64,000 nucleotides of DNA, from assembly GCA_037176725.1 (NCBI GenBank), contig JAZBRS010000026.1, positions 148,997,501-149,061,500 on the forward strand, given 5' to 3'. Below are positions 22,230 through 33,143 of the stretch, one piece after another; positions within the stretch are counted from its first letter, which is position 1; every line of letters begins with the position of its first letter. The translations under genes were made by a program, and so were the position numbers. This stretch comes from Posidonia oceanica. Taxonomy: Eukaryota; Streptophyta; Magnoliopsida; Alismatales; Posidoniaceae. The notes under the pieces are model-generated. The model searched no databases, had not been told where the DNA came from, and saw only the letters and a list, made by a program, of their open reading frames with translations.

Positions 22230-24555
22230 TGTTGACACCCCATTTTGACGCCCGGCCGGTGGATTTAACTTGGAGGAACGAGCTCGGAAGCAGTGGACCC
22301 CACTTTCCATCCAAAACCCTAAACCAACCCCAAAACCCTCCAACTTACCCAAGACCTCCACACCATTAACCTACCCAAGCCCAAGCCCAGTAGCACAGGC
22401 CCTGAAGAGTCAGGAGAGCCTGGTCACCCATCACAGCAGTGACTAGGCCCGTCACCTCTCACAGCGGCAACTAAGGTTGACGCCATGCAGAGAGGCGACT
22501 CACCTGCAAACTCTTCTCCCGCGCGAACAGCAGCCCCCCACGACCTGTGCCCACGCCGGCTTGTCGTTGTCGTGCACGCCATCCCTTGCTAGACCTCACC
22601 CATGCCTCTAACACCCGCTAGGCCACACCCTGCCATTCCTCTCCCATGCACGCCTCGCCCTACCACCGTCCTTCTTGGCAGGCTCGCCGAACAAAACCAC
22701 TTCCCACACACCTTTCCTCGACCGGCAACATTCCACCCATCTTCCTCGATTGCCGCTCGATCCACAGCGAGCTCTGGCAATCCAGGAACAAACCTTAGCA
22801 CCTTAGCCTTCCCCCAAGTGTCCCCAACATCTCCTTACCCTCCGGGACGGCCGCCATGCCTCGCCATAGTTCCCGCTGTCTGCCGGAACCCATCGTCAGC
22901 GATGCTTCCATCCATCCCACAGCAACTCCACAGCAACCAACAAACTTCACAGAGCCCACACACGCCCTCCTAGCATTCCATGCAACACTTCCACATAGCC
23001 CCAAACCGCCGCGAACCACTGCACCCACCGCGCGACCTCCGCCGCGGTTCCTCCTTGCCGCTGTCGATCGACAAGTGCCATAGGCCACATCCCAACACCA
23101 AATGCTGCCAAATCTTGCATACACCTCCATCGGACATCCACGAACATAACCCAATAGCACCAAGCAACCATCGATGTCCCCTGCGCTGCAGCGACCTCCA
23201 CGTCGGTGCACTCTGGCGAGCTAAGTTGGGGGGCTGAACCACACGCCCCTGCTGGTAAAAAACCTTTCCCTTAGCTTCGTAATGTGTCGTGCTTGCTTCT
23301 TGTATTTGTTAGTCCATTTTATCGTCGCTTTAATGCCATTTCTTGCCTTCTTCTTCGACACCGGAGGTCTGCCAAGTTTGGCGTCGGCTAGACCGGCGAC
23401 TAACCTACACCTTTGCAGTCCGCCGGCCGATCTTTGAGCCCTTGCTCCGGCCGACTCAGGCGACAGTTTTACTTAACTTTTGCATGTTTGTGATGCTGAA
23501 TGTTTGATCTTTATTATTGCCTATTTAGATGTTTATTTAGCTTCGCCATGTGTTCGGAATTTGGTCCCAAAGTTGGCTGTTTGAGCTACCTGAGTTGCAG
23601 TGATGTCGCCAATCTCACCGGTGACTCACTTGCAACTCCTGGAAGTCCTCTAGCCAAACTTGGGGCCGCCGTATCTCGCAACCTAGACATCCATTTTACA
23701 GTTTGTTTGCATGGTTTCAATCTTGGATAAGCCCTCTGTATTGCCATGTGATTTATTGTGCATTTTGCATCATTTATGTGCCTTCTTGCCAGCGATGAAG
23801 TTGGTTGTCCGAGATAGTGAGTTGCAGGTTTAGTCGCCCATGTAACAGGCGACTGGAGCCACCGCCGCTACGATTGGTGCCCTGTGCCATCGCCATGCTG
23901 GCCGGCGACCCTGCCCACTGTCCAGACAGTGGACAAATGCCATATATTCCGCCTTGTTTGTCGCTTACATGATTTGCTTAGATCTAATTCTGTTTCCTTA
24001 GCATGTTTATCATTACATCATAGCATCTTAGCTTTAATCATCCATGTTTGGCATGTTTTCCACTAAGTACAACATGTTTTCAAATGGCGTTTAAGTACAT
24101 TAGGCATGCATAGCATCTATCACCCTCGGGCGTACAGTAAAGGCAAGCATTTGTCGACATTCCTGCATATGCGAGCAAGAAGCCTAGAAAGACCGATTCC
24201 GGGCGTATTAGGGGTGCCTAACACTTTCCCCGTGTGTAATAGGAGTCCTTACCCTTTCTCTTGGCCTGTAATGACCATTATGCCCTTATCCTAGGCACGA
24301 GTCATTTATTTTTCATATCATTGCACCTCTTTGCATGTTTTCATGCTTTCCCTCAGTTTTCATCGTCTTCCAATTTAATGGACTAGGTGGCGACTCCGAT
24401 TTTACCTTATCCTTTTGTTTTCTTCGGTTTTCCGGTGTTTTCGAGTCGAGTTTCCTTCGTTAGATCCACCTACTATCAGCGGCCTCTCGTCGATCGGTGC
24501 GCACGAGCTCTGGCAGCGTGCACGGACGTGCCGATTCGAGTTAGGGTTGCTAACA
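22230..24555 (+). repeat. 3' LTR of Ogre-B (2326 bp)
   Basis: Begins TGTTGACACCCCATTTTGAC and ends GGGTTGCTAACA. It shares its first and last parts with the other Ogre LTRs, including the block around 24185-24300 (GGTGCCTAACACTTTCCCCG) and the internal PBS-like TGGCGACTCC at 24388-24397. The middle is different and lacks GCGTCC modules. A Pro/Ser-rich open frame at 22602-22973 occupies the leader position, as in the other LTRs. Confidence 0.85.
23383..23854 (+). repeat. Hairpin words of GTCGCC/GGCGAC type in Ogre-B LTR
   Basis: Inverted pairs are AGTCGCC at 23832-23838 with GGCGACT at 23848-23854; GTCGCC at 23605-23610 with GGTGAC at 23620-23625; and GTCGG at 23383-23387 with CCGGCGAC at 23393-23400. 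A GCCGGCCGATC / CCGGCCGAC pair lies at about 23420-23452. The same stem word appears in the gag-only element. Confidence 0.65.
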
Positions 24556-25262
24556 AGTGGTATATCATTCAAAACAAAAATCACAAGATTTCATCCATCG
24601 TAGCTCAAGATATAAAATTCCAAAGATACAAAGCCCAGTTGGCCAAACCGATGAATTTTCAATAAAACGATACAATCTCATGCATTCATCAAGGATTATC
24701 TAATTAACCTATTATCAGGGATTTGCATGAAATCTAAGAAGGAAAGGAAGGAGTAGGACGCGTACACAACGCTGGCAAGCTACTTCCTCTTCTTCCTCCC
24801 TCTCTGGTCGCTGCCTTCTCGCACGCACGCTCTCCTTCTCCTCCTTGGATTCTCCTCCTCTGGCTCTCTTCTCTTCTCTTGCCCTCCTCCCATGCTCGGC
24901 CACCCATCTATATCAACTTCTGCCGCCGACAGCTGCCTGGAGATGCTGGTGAAGGCGGCGTAGCGCATGGTGCCCGCAGGAGGAAGTCGGCACGCCATTG
25001 ACCACATGTCACTATGCATTCTGTGCATTTTGCATTTCTACCCCCTCTCTCTCAATTAATCCCAAGATAGAGGTCTTGCATATTAAAATGCCAACTACCA
25101 CACAACACAGAGAGCCAAACTAAATCACAAACACCACAGGAGAACACAAGCACAAAACCAATCTTATTGCTTAAAAATTAACATTAATAATTACAAGCAA
25201 TCAACTCTAATTCATACAAAAATAATATAGGGAAATAATTCCCAAAAGACCTGGATATTATA
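24556..25262 (-). repeat. Fragment of another gypsy-type LTR
   Basis: In minus sense it begins TATAATATCCAGGTCTTTTG at 25262, close to the TGTAATATCC starts common in plant gypsy LTRs. It then runs through an A/G-rich leader (sense strand, about 24900-24720) and is cut at 24555 by Ogre-B. No PBS or internal region is seen. The short open frames here are compositional. Confidence 0.45.
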
Positions 25263-25286
25263 GATACCCAGTTACTCAGTGATTAT

Positions 25287-25304
25287 TATATATATATATA
25301 TATT
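25287..25304. repeat. (TA)n microsatellite
   Basis: Uninterrupted TA run in the Athila-like 3' UTR. Confidence 0.9.
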
Positions 25305-25895
25305 TCTCAATCATCCTTTAATCACCTTTTTACATGAATATCAATGCTTCTTGAGGCACGATACCTAGTTACTCAATGATTATTAGATTTTTTTTAATTA
25401 CTAAGGTGTTTGAGGTCTTCCTTTATTCCCCATAGCTAAGGCCTAGAGTGATAGTGTAGTATAAGGTACATATAAGTTATAAATATTTCAGATGATGCTA
25501 TTTTTCAAATTTTTGTCTTTACTCTTTCAATCATAAGGTTCCCAATTATTCAGTATTACCTTTGAACTTCAAACACAAGGTTACTAATTCACTCCTAATT
25601 GATTAGACCAATGTGGATAGTTCCAAATTTTTTTCAAAATGTTTTTTTTCAAAAATAAAGTCAAATAACCTAAGCAACCATCAATTTGGATTTTTTTTTT
25701 AAACAAGAGAATGAAAAGACACAAAGAAGACTCTAACTAAAGAAAATGAAAGTGACACAGAGAAGACTTCCCCCCACACCTAAATCAAGCATTGTCCTCA
25801 ATGTATGTAATAAATATGATATGATCAATGAATTGAAATAAGACAAGGACAATGTTATGTGATTAAGAATAAAGTACTTCTGCTGCTAAGAGAGA

Positions 25896-25918
25896 ATATA
25901 TATATATATATATATATA
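25896..25918. repeat. (TA)n microsatellite
   Basis: Second uninterrupted TA run of about 23 bases, near the end of the coding region. Confidence 0.9.
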
Positions 25919-25955
25919 CACATACATATTTACAAGATTTACAGAAACTTAATTC

Positions 25956-27242
25956 TCATGATTTAGGTGGAGGCCTAGCCTTCCAAACTTCTTCCCTCTT
26001 TTTCAGAAACCATTTCAGCTCATCCTCAATTAATTCAGAAATATCCTCCTTTGTAAATGAGGCTATAAAGGCTCCATATTCCTCATATGCATTTTGAGTC
26101 CATGGTTGGATGTCTATGTAAGATGGCATATGAGCTGATTTAGTGATAGGATTCGAATAATGAGGTGGAATGTAGATAGTGGAACTAATGGGTTCATCAT
26201 TAAATGAAAAAGATGGTTCGAGTGGGGGCTCATGAGGGATAGGAAGAGGTTCAATTCCAACATGGACCTTCTCAATAAGCTTCTCTACTTGGGCATTTTT
26301 ACACTTATTGGAATTCTTAGATTTCGACTTAGCCTTAGTTTTGGGTCCAAGCCCCATATGTAAGACATTGGGATTTTCAAGGGAATGCATGGATTGATTA
26401 TCTATCCTATAAACATTAAGTTATGTCATCATGTTCCCAAATGTGAGCTTCAACATACCATTCCGATAATTGATCAGGGCATTGGATGTTGCCAAAAATG
26501 GTCAACCCAAAATGATAGGTATTTGACCCTTAGGGTTTGAGACTCGTTGAGTTTCAAGAACATTGAAATCCACAGGATATATGAATCCTCCAACCTTCAC
26601 AAGAACATCTTCTATTATCCCCATAGGCTTTTTGATGGACCTATCTGCTAATTGTATTGTTACAAAAGTAGGCTTGAGTTCTCCTAATCCTAATTGCTTG
26701 TAGATAGTGTATGGGATTAGGATGATGCTTGCACCTAGGTCAAGGAGTGCATTATCAATAACATAATTTCCAATAACACAAGAAATAGTAGGACAACCTA
26801 GGTCCTTCGGCTTCATTGGCATTGGGCTGGTCAAGATGGAGTTGACATTGGCAATGAGAAATGTTTTATTTGGCACCTAAGTTGTTTTCTTCTGGGTACA
26901 CAAGTCTTTTAGATATTTTGCATACGTGGGTACCTGTTGGATCACATCCAGAAGTGGAATGCTGACTCTAACTTGCTCAAAATTTTGTCTAACCTTATCT
27001 ATATTAGCCATTTTCTTAGACCTAAGTCTATTTGGTAATGGTGCTTTTGGCTGGATGGGTCGACTCAACTCAGAAACTAAGGACTCTTCAGACTGGCCTG
27101 GGATGGATTGATCATTTGGGCTTGTGTTAGATGGTAGATCCTTCTGAGTCAAATCAGGTATGACAACATGGTTGTTAACAAGTTTTCCAGATCTCAAAGA
27201 GATGACAGAGTTTACTGTATCTGTTTGGAGATCATTAAGCAT
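25956..27242 (-). pseudogene. Athila-like protease region and C-terminal tail
   Basis: In phase with gag upstream. The aspartic protease reads YVIDNALLDLGASIILIPYTI, then GGFIYPVDFNVL and IPIILG, with PFLATSNALINYRNG after the stop. DLGAS is the Athila-type active site in place of DTG. Stops are at 26877-26879 (TAG) and 26502-26504 (TGA, at the expected Arg of ILGRPF), and one more lies before LNVYR. The last 144 codons (26390-25956) are Lys/Pro-rich without a known domain and end with PPPKS at a TGA. No RT follows. Confidence 0.8.
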
Positions 27243-27572
27243 ATTAACCTGATGGACTTGTTGGGATAGATTTGGATTTTGACCCTTTGGGTTTACCTCA
27301 GGTTGGCTTGGAAACTTTCCTTTTTCCCTCTCTCCTATACTGGCTGCTAGCTAACCCATCTGCATCTCTAGACAAGCTATGGCCTGGGTATTGGCTGTGA
27401 GAGATTGACCTACATGTAGAACTCATGAAACTATGTGTGGCCCTAACAAGCGTCTCTAGACTCTTTTCTAAAAAATTGATCTTTTTATCTTCAAAGCTTG
27501 GTGGTTGAAAATGTGGATTTACTTGTGGACACTGATTATAATAAGGACTAGGCTAACTAGAACCTATTTGAT

Positions 27573-28628
27573 TCAGATTGGGACTAGTTTGATGTGGTCC
27601 TTGGGTCCATGAAAATTGGGATGGTTCCTCCATCTAGGATTGTAGGTAGAGGCATGTGGATCATGACTTTGCTTTTGAAAGGCCACATTGACTTGCTCAG
27701 GTCCATTAACTGTTGGGCCCATGAATGGACACTCTTCGACAAGATGATTAGATGCTTGGCATTTAGTGCAAATAGGGTTGGATTGAGAAACTTGACTGAC
27801 AAGGGCACTATTTTGAAGCTCAAGGGCTTCAATCCTACGTACCAAGGCAGCAATTTTTGCTTGATCAGCAACAGATGTTTCTACTACGTGCTTACCTCTA
27901 GAAGGTGTAACATTATCACTAGTGGTTTCCCACTGAACTGTTTTCTCAACTATTTCTTCTAAAAATGTCCAAGCCTCTTCTTCACTTTTTCCCATGAAAT
28001 TCCCTTGACACATAGACTCCAACAATGTCCTAGAAGAACAATTTAGCCTTTCGTAAATGATTTGACACAATCTCCACTTTTTGATCCCATGATGTGGGCA
28101 TTGAGCTAGAAGATCCTTAAACCTCTCTAGGTATTTCCAAAATAGTTCAGAATCTACTTGCTTACATCCATTAATTTCTTTCCTTAGTTGTTGGGTCTTA
28201 TGATGTGGAAAATATTTCTTCAAGAAGACTTTCACAAAATCATTCCATGTGCTTATTGAATCAATGGAGAGACTATATAACCACTTCTTTGCCCCATCCT
28301 TAAGCGCAAATGATATGAATCTCAATTTAATGGCATCATCAGATAACTATTGTAACTTAATCATCGTACATACTTCCTCAAACTCCCTAACAAAAAGATA
28401 AGCATCCCCTTCTCCACTAAATTTGAGTAACATGGTAATGTAATGGGGCTTAAGCTCAAAATTGTTCCCATTAGGTGCAGGCATTCTAATGCATGAAGGT
28501 TGGGCTGTTCTAACGGGGTAGCATCTATCCTGATGGGATTGTTGATTAATTATTTCATCCATCTCAAGGGGTTTGAGCTCAAATCTAACTAAACGACCCA
28601 AAAAAATCACTAACCCAAATGGGATCAC
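27573..28628 (-). pseudogene. Athila-like gag
   Basis: Gag core: YLFVREFEEVC, LRFISFALKDGAKKWL, WNDFVKVFLKKYFPHHK, ELFWKYLERFKDLL and AWTFLEEIVEKT, then a CCHC knuckle CTKCQASNHLVEECP. This is the Gag family block of Athila elements. There is one phase throughout, with stops at 28347-28349 (TAG) and 27573-27575 (TGA). 27243-27572 continues the same polyprotein region without a clear domain. Confidence 0.85.
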
Positions 28629-29532
28629 AAGACTGATTCAGATTGGAAAAGAAGGTCCTAGAAGATGAGAAACTCTAGAAGATAAGAAAGAGAATCCTAG
28701 TCTAAAGATAGATAAGAAGAATATTCCTAGTTTAGCACACAATTCAAAGAAGCCCTAGAAATAAGGTTAACCTAAAAACAACTAGACAGCTTCTAACTTT
28801 TAAGTTAACCTTTGAGATTCTCAAATCAAAAATCTCAAACCTAATTGGCCAGATCAGTGGAGGAAAGTAGGAGGCTCTCCGTGCTTGAGCAATGGACCAA
28901 ATTAAATAACCACTTGCCTTTTAAGGTTTAACCTTGCAAACCACTTTTCTAGACACCAAGTAGGAGAAGAATTTAAATTTGATTTACTCTTAGGCTCCCT
29001 TGTCCTATTGAGCTCGAATCCTAGGGGCTAATGTCTACTTGATTTTAATTTAGGCTTGGGTCAATGCTTTATGCTTGTTATTATTGTTTTTGGGCTAAGG
29101 AAGGGTGATGAAATTCTTACCTTATCTTGTTCTATAGGTGATGCCCTTAGGTACTTTGATATTAATGCACAATCAATATGCTCAAACAAGGGGTTCTTCC
29201 TACTAACTATATACTCTTAAATGTGAGATATTGAGTAGTAGAACACGTACCTATTCTTTCAGCAATCACCAAAAATAAAATTGGCAAGAAATAGAAATTA
29301 TTTTAAATGCACACTATATGATGCATGCCCTTAAGAACAGGTTTCTATCTTGTCATGAAAGATTTTTAATTGGGTTCAAGTTTATGTTCGATTTTTAAAT
29401 TAGTAATCGAGAAAAAAATAGAAATCGAAGCAATATATAAATCCTATAACAAGATTCTAGAAAAATCCATAAATAACTGAAGTTAAAAGATCACGAAAAA
29501 TAACATTGACAATAAATCAATGTTATGAAACA
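28629..29532 (-). other. Athila-like leader between PBS and gag
   Basis: AT-rich, non-coding, about 0.9 kb. No domain or RNA gene recognised. Confidence 0.6.
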
Positions 29533-29554
29533 CTATTCCCCGACAATGGTGCCA
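29533..29554 (-). other. Primer binding site, Asp tRNA-like
   Basis: The minus strand reads TGGCACCATTGTCGGGGAA. It resembles the TGGCGCCATTGCCGGGGAA-type PBS of Athila elements, with two or three substitutions. It is six bases from the LTR end. Confidence 0.8.
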
Positions 29555-29560
29555 AAAACT

Positions 29561-30831
29561 TGATTGTAAAAATTTTAAATAACCGCAAGTGCACGACGTA
29601 CATGGTAGCACATCGGCAAGTACGGGTCGATCCTATAGAGAAAAGAGTTATAGTACAGCTTATTTGTCAGTTAATGATGCACGAGGAAGATAAAATAGAG
29701 AAATTTAGATTTAAAAGTTGATTGATTTCAAATACTTCAGAAAACTTCAGATAAAAGAGAACTAGGGTTTTCGAATCCATTTATGTAATATATAGATGCA
29801 TGATTAAATCCACTTTCTGTCTCTCTTCATGATCTAAATAGTTTAATTCAATGATTTTTATCCTAACAAGTATAATCTATATGCAATGCACCATAGATTA
29901 TCAAAGGCTAGATAAAAGCACAAAAATCAAACTAAATCAAATTATATACTGTAGATCTAAGATTATACACATGATCACTATTTATTCTTTCCTAAGCATA
30001 GATTAAAAAGATATAATCAATATTAATCTATCAAAATTTATCGACATAATAGAGATTCATGCAATATACATCTAGCCTAAGTAATCATAGCATTTAAGCA
30101 TGAGAAAACACAGAGGAATTTAATCACAACATCTAAAATTACATAAACTTCATCTAAACCCTAGAACTAATGACTTAGCCAAGCATGATAATGAAAAACA
30201 TCGAAATAAGAGATAAAGACGGAGAAGAGCAAGACATATTTGAGAGGAAAAATGAACTTATATTAATAAAACTAAGATTACACCGAAGGAACTTGCAGAT
30301 CTCTAAAACAAAAGAGGAAGAGTCAAAGCCTAAAGGTGGTAGCTCATCTAGATCTACACAAGGGGTCCTTTTATAGACTTACAAGGACTTCCATACGTCA
30401 GAGACAAATACGAGTATAAAATTTAAAAATTAAATTTCAAATACAAGATATTTCCAACTAAGCATCTTGATAGCGAAAGACTAAGTCAGCATTATCTTGT
30501 TCTGGCATCTGGGAGGCGTCCACGTCATCCTGGATGAGCGCTGACTTGGTCAATCTCTTAGCTTATCTTTCTCCTAGTATTTACGCACGTGGAAAACGTA
30601 TTTGACTTCTCGATGTATCTAGAAAATTCTTTTCTTTTCTGCTTTAAAATATCCTTGACTGAATTTGAATTCTTTTTTATCTTTTATTCTTTTCTCTTCC
30701 TTCTTTTTCTCAATTCTTTTCAGGCCCTCAGGTTCCTACAAAATTTACACAAAATACCACTAGTAGCATTATTTATATACATTAATCAATAAATATGAGG
30801 AATAAAATATGTAAGAATTATGAGTTAATCA
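29561..30831 (-). repeat. 5' LTR of Athila-like element (1271 bp)
   Basis: In element sense it begins TGATTAACTCATAATTC (30831) and ends TTTACAATCA (29561), with 5-bp inverted termini TGATT/AATCA. Its 5' two thirds match 14311-15181. The flank at 30832 is LINE-a sequence. Confidence 0.88.
30367..30376 (-). promoter_or_regulatory. TATA box of Athila-like LTR
   Basis: The minus strand reads CTATAAAAGG, conserved with the fragment at 14741-14750. Confidence 0.6.
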
Positions 30832-31033
30832 AGGAGTGTGTGGTGAATCTCAAAAGAATTCTTTGCTACTTCCAGACTAGCTCGGGCTTGAAAATAAACT
30901 TTAGTAAATCGTCTCTCACTAGAATTGGCATTCCAGAAGACTTGCTCAATAGGTTCTGTAGTATCTTGGGCTGTAATGATATGTCCCTTCCAATCAAATA
31001 CTTGAGATTGCCTTTGCATTACAATATGGCATC
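30832..31033 (+). pseudogene. LINE-a reverse transcriptase fragment, left piece
   Basis: Plus-strand translation reads LKRILCYFQTSSGLKINFSKS, IGIPEDLLNRFCSILG and LPIKYLRLPLHYNMAS. This is the conserved region after the RT palm in plant L1 elements (usual YLGLPL). It stops where LINE-b begins and resumes in the same phase at 47285. The 5' part of LINE-a is separated off by the Athila-like element. Confidence 0.85.
31022..31033 (+). repeat. Target site duplication of LINE-b, left
   Basis: CAATATGGCATC, matching CAAGATGGCATC at 47285-47296 in 11 of 12 bases. It lies within the LINE-a coding frame. Confidence 0.8.
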
Positions 31034-31577
31034 TATGGGTGGAGGGTTTTTTGTAGTGTGCTCCGACGATTGAGATCTGCTCTCGCTGCCTCTTGGCGGG
31101 AGTTGGCTGGTGGTGGCCCATCTTGGGGCTTTGGTTTCTACGTCGAGTGCTGTTGCGGCCACGTGGTGGAGAGCGGGTTTTCGTGTGCTTTTTTCTGTTT
31201 GAGACGAAGGCGTATTTTTCTAGGGTTTCGACGTCATCTTCTTCAGTGGGTTGGGGTTCTGGTGGTTTTTTTAACAGTGCTATCGGATAGGATCTTCCAT
31301 GGGTTTCTGAGGTGCTCTTCATGGAGTGTCTTTCCTACGTCTTTGTCTGATCGAAGGAAGCTTTTTCAGGGGTTCTTGTTGAGCTCTGGTGGTGTTTCGT
31401 TCTCTCTGGTGTTGCACCGGTGGTTTTTCTTCGGTGATTTCAGAGGACGTCTGACCTTCTTTTGGGTTGTTGGTGGTGCCGGTTCTCCTTGGTAAGGGTC
31501 CTGATATCTGGCTCCTTTCTTTTATGGTTCTTTTTTGGTTGCTGGTTTGTTGGGTTCTTCTGGTTTGGTGGTCGGTT
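31034..31577 (+). other. LINE-b 5' UTR
   Basis: G/T-rich, non-coding up to the ORF1 start. No promoter element is recognised; L1 promoters are internal and rarely have a TATA box. Confidence 0.6.
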
Positions 31578-33143
31578 ATGGTGGCTTCGGTCGTTGAATT
31601 GGGAGACAATTGTGAGAGAGGTCTTTCATTCGCTATTATGGTGGGAGGAAGAGCACCAGATGATGACCTTCCAGTCCGGGAGTTGTCTGTCAAGAATGGT
31701 TGTCCGGCTTTAATTGTATCTAATGTTGAGATTGCAAGGTTATCTGCACCGTATAAGACTACTTTGATTTTCAAATTTTTTGCTCAACATATCCCTAATT
31801 CAGAGTTACAACGTGGCCTGTCAAACTGGGGTGTTCATGGTGGTGCAAATATCTCAGTTATAGATCGTCGTCATGTTCTTGTCAATTTCAATACTGAGTT
31901 AGATTTCTTGAAAGTTTATACTAGGGAGAGATGGATGATGAAGGGTTAGTCTATCAAGGTTTTCCAGTGGTCTCCATGGTTCCATCCAGGAATGGAGAGT
32001 GTTGTGGTGCTTGTGTGGATCTCGTTACCTACTCTCTCTCAATGTTATTTCAAACCAAGCTTTATCAAGTCTGTGGCTAAGTCTTATGGTCCTTTACTGA
32101 TGGTGGCTTCTTCGACCTCATCCAAGTCTACTACCGTGTGTGCACGGTTTTGTATGGAGCTCAAGCTTACTAAGGAGTATCCAACTAAAATATATGTTGG
32201 AACGGAGAGCAAGGGAGATTTCCAGCCAGTGGTCATGGAGAACAGGCCGGACTTTTGCTTTGAGTGTCACAAATGGGGTCATGTGAGGTCTGATTGTTGG
32301 AGGAATCTTGATCGTAAGAATGCTTCACAGCAGCCAGGGAATGGAGGTCCTTTGAGGAGACGTCAGACGAAGGTGATTGGGAAAGGAGCGACTGTGAATG
32401 GTATTGCTCCAAGGAAGGTGTGGAAACCTACAGGGAAGATCTTCACGTTGCCGGAAGTGCTATCCATATCTGAAAAGGAAGACATGCCAGTTGCTTAGGT
32501 GTTTAGGAGGTTACGTGACAACTTAGTTGTTCTAGAGAAGGATGATTTCATGTGGGATGAAGATCTGGAAGTTCGGGACATGTTATGCTAAGTGTTTGTT
32601 GAGGATGATGGGCCAAGTATTGATATCGACGAGTTGGAGGTTGTCTCTAATGTCAGGGTTCAGGAAGGAGTGCATGACAAGAGTGCTCATGGTGTGGTGA
32701 CTTCGAACAGTGCTTTTGATATGGTTGCCTGTGTTTGTGATGTCAGTGCTGTTGGTGTGGTTTTAGTCGCTCATGATGAGAATGCTATTGGTGTGGTTTC
32801 TGTTGGTGTCGTTCATGATGATAGGGATAAAGGTGAACGCAGTGTTGATGGTATGGTTCCTAGTGCTGGTGGTGCGAATGAGGAAGGTAAGGTGGTTGGT
32901 GAGGATTTAGAGAGAGAGAACTTCAGATCTTCTTCAGTTGGTCGACCACACAAGAGAGGACAACCTCGTAAAGTTAAAGTTGTTCTTAATACACGAGGTT
33001 ATTGTAGTGATACAGGCAAGGACGTTCAATGTGCTAGCAAGGGTGGTATATCAGGTCCGATGACAAGGCGTAAGGCTTGTTCTAGTGCTTCTCGAAATCC
33101 TTTTAATGTCTTATCAAATGAATATTCTTGTTTGGAATGCTAG
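31578..33143 (+). pseudogene. LINE-b ORF1 (nucleic-acid binding protein)
   Basis: The start chosen is the ATG at 31578 (MVASVVELGDNCERG). The N-terminal half resembles the DUF4283 region of plant LINE ORF1, for example FQWSPWFHPGMESVVVLVWI. A CCHC knuckle, CFECHKWGHVRSDC, lies near 32255. One phase is kept to the stop at 33143, with in-frame stops at 31947-31949 (TAG), 32496-32498 (TAG) and 32589-32591 (TAA). The C-terminal third has HDKSAHGVV-like repeated words. It overlaps the ORF2 start by 26 bases in another phase. Confidence 0.8.

Larger units (their letters stand above)
19223..24555 (+). mobile_element. Ogre-like element, 3' part (Ogre-B): 3' UTR, PPT and 3' LTR
   Basis: A plus-strand element represented only by the region after pol, a PPT and its 3' LTR. 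Its 3' UTR is homologous to 56638-59167 in reverse orientation (same 48-bp tandem units, same antisense frame, same PPT). The part further upstream is lost beyond the Tekay LTR at 19222. The unassigned stretch 19223-19866 has no recognisable domain. Confidence 0.85.
25263..25955 (-). other. Athila-like 3' UTR, AT-rich
   Basis: Non-coding. Around 25765-25800, in element sense, ACATTGAGGACAATG is followed shortly by GTGTGGGGGGAAG, a typical Athila-type motif after the coding region. GATACCCAGTTACTCAGTG-like words repeat at about 25263 and 25359. Confidence 0.7.
25263..30831 (-). mobile_element. Athila-like element with gag and protease only
   Basis: The minus strand holds LTR (30831-29561), Asp-type PBS, leader, gag, protease, and then a 3' UTR directly. 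There is no RT, RNase H or integrase between protease and the 3' UTR. The 3' LTR is missing, cut off by the LTR fragment at 25262 and Ogre-B. It is inserted in LINE-a, which resumes at 30832. Confidence 0.8.

Noticed and set aside
22310..22345. Telomere-like CCCTAAA word
   Set aside because: A single occurrence without tandem array, inside the Ogre-B LTR.
24715..25028. Arg/Glu-rich short frames as a host gene
   Set aside because: They lie in the A/G-rich leader of an LTR fragment. There is no known domain, and codon content follows the purine bias.
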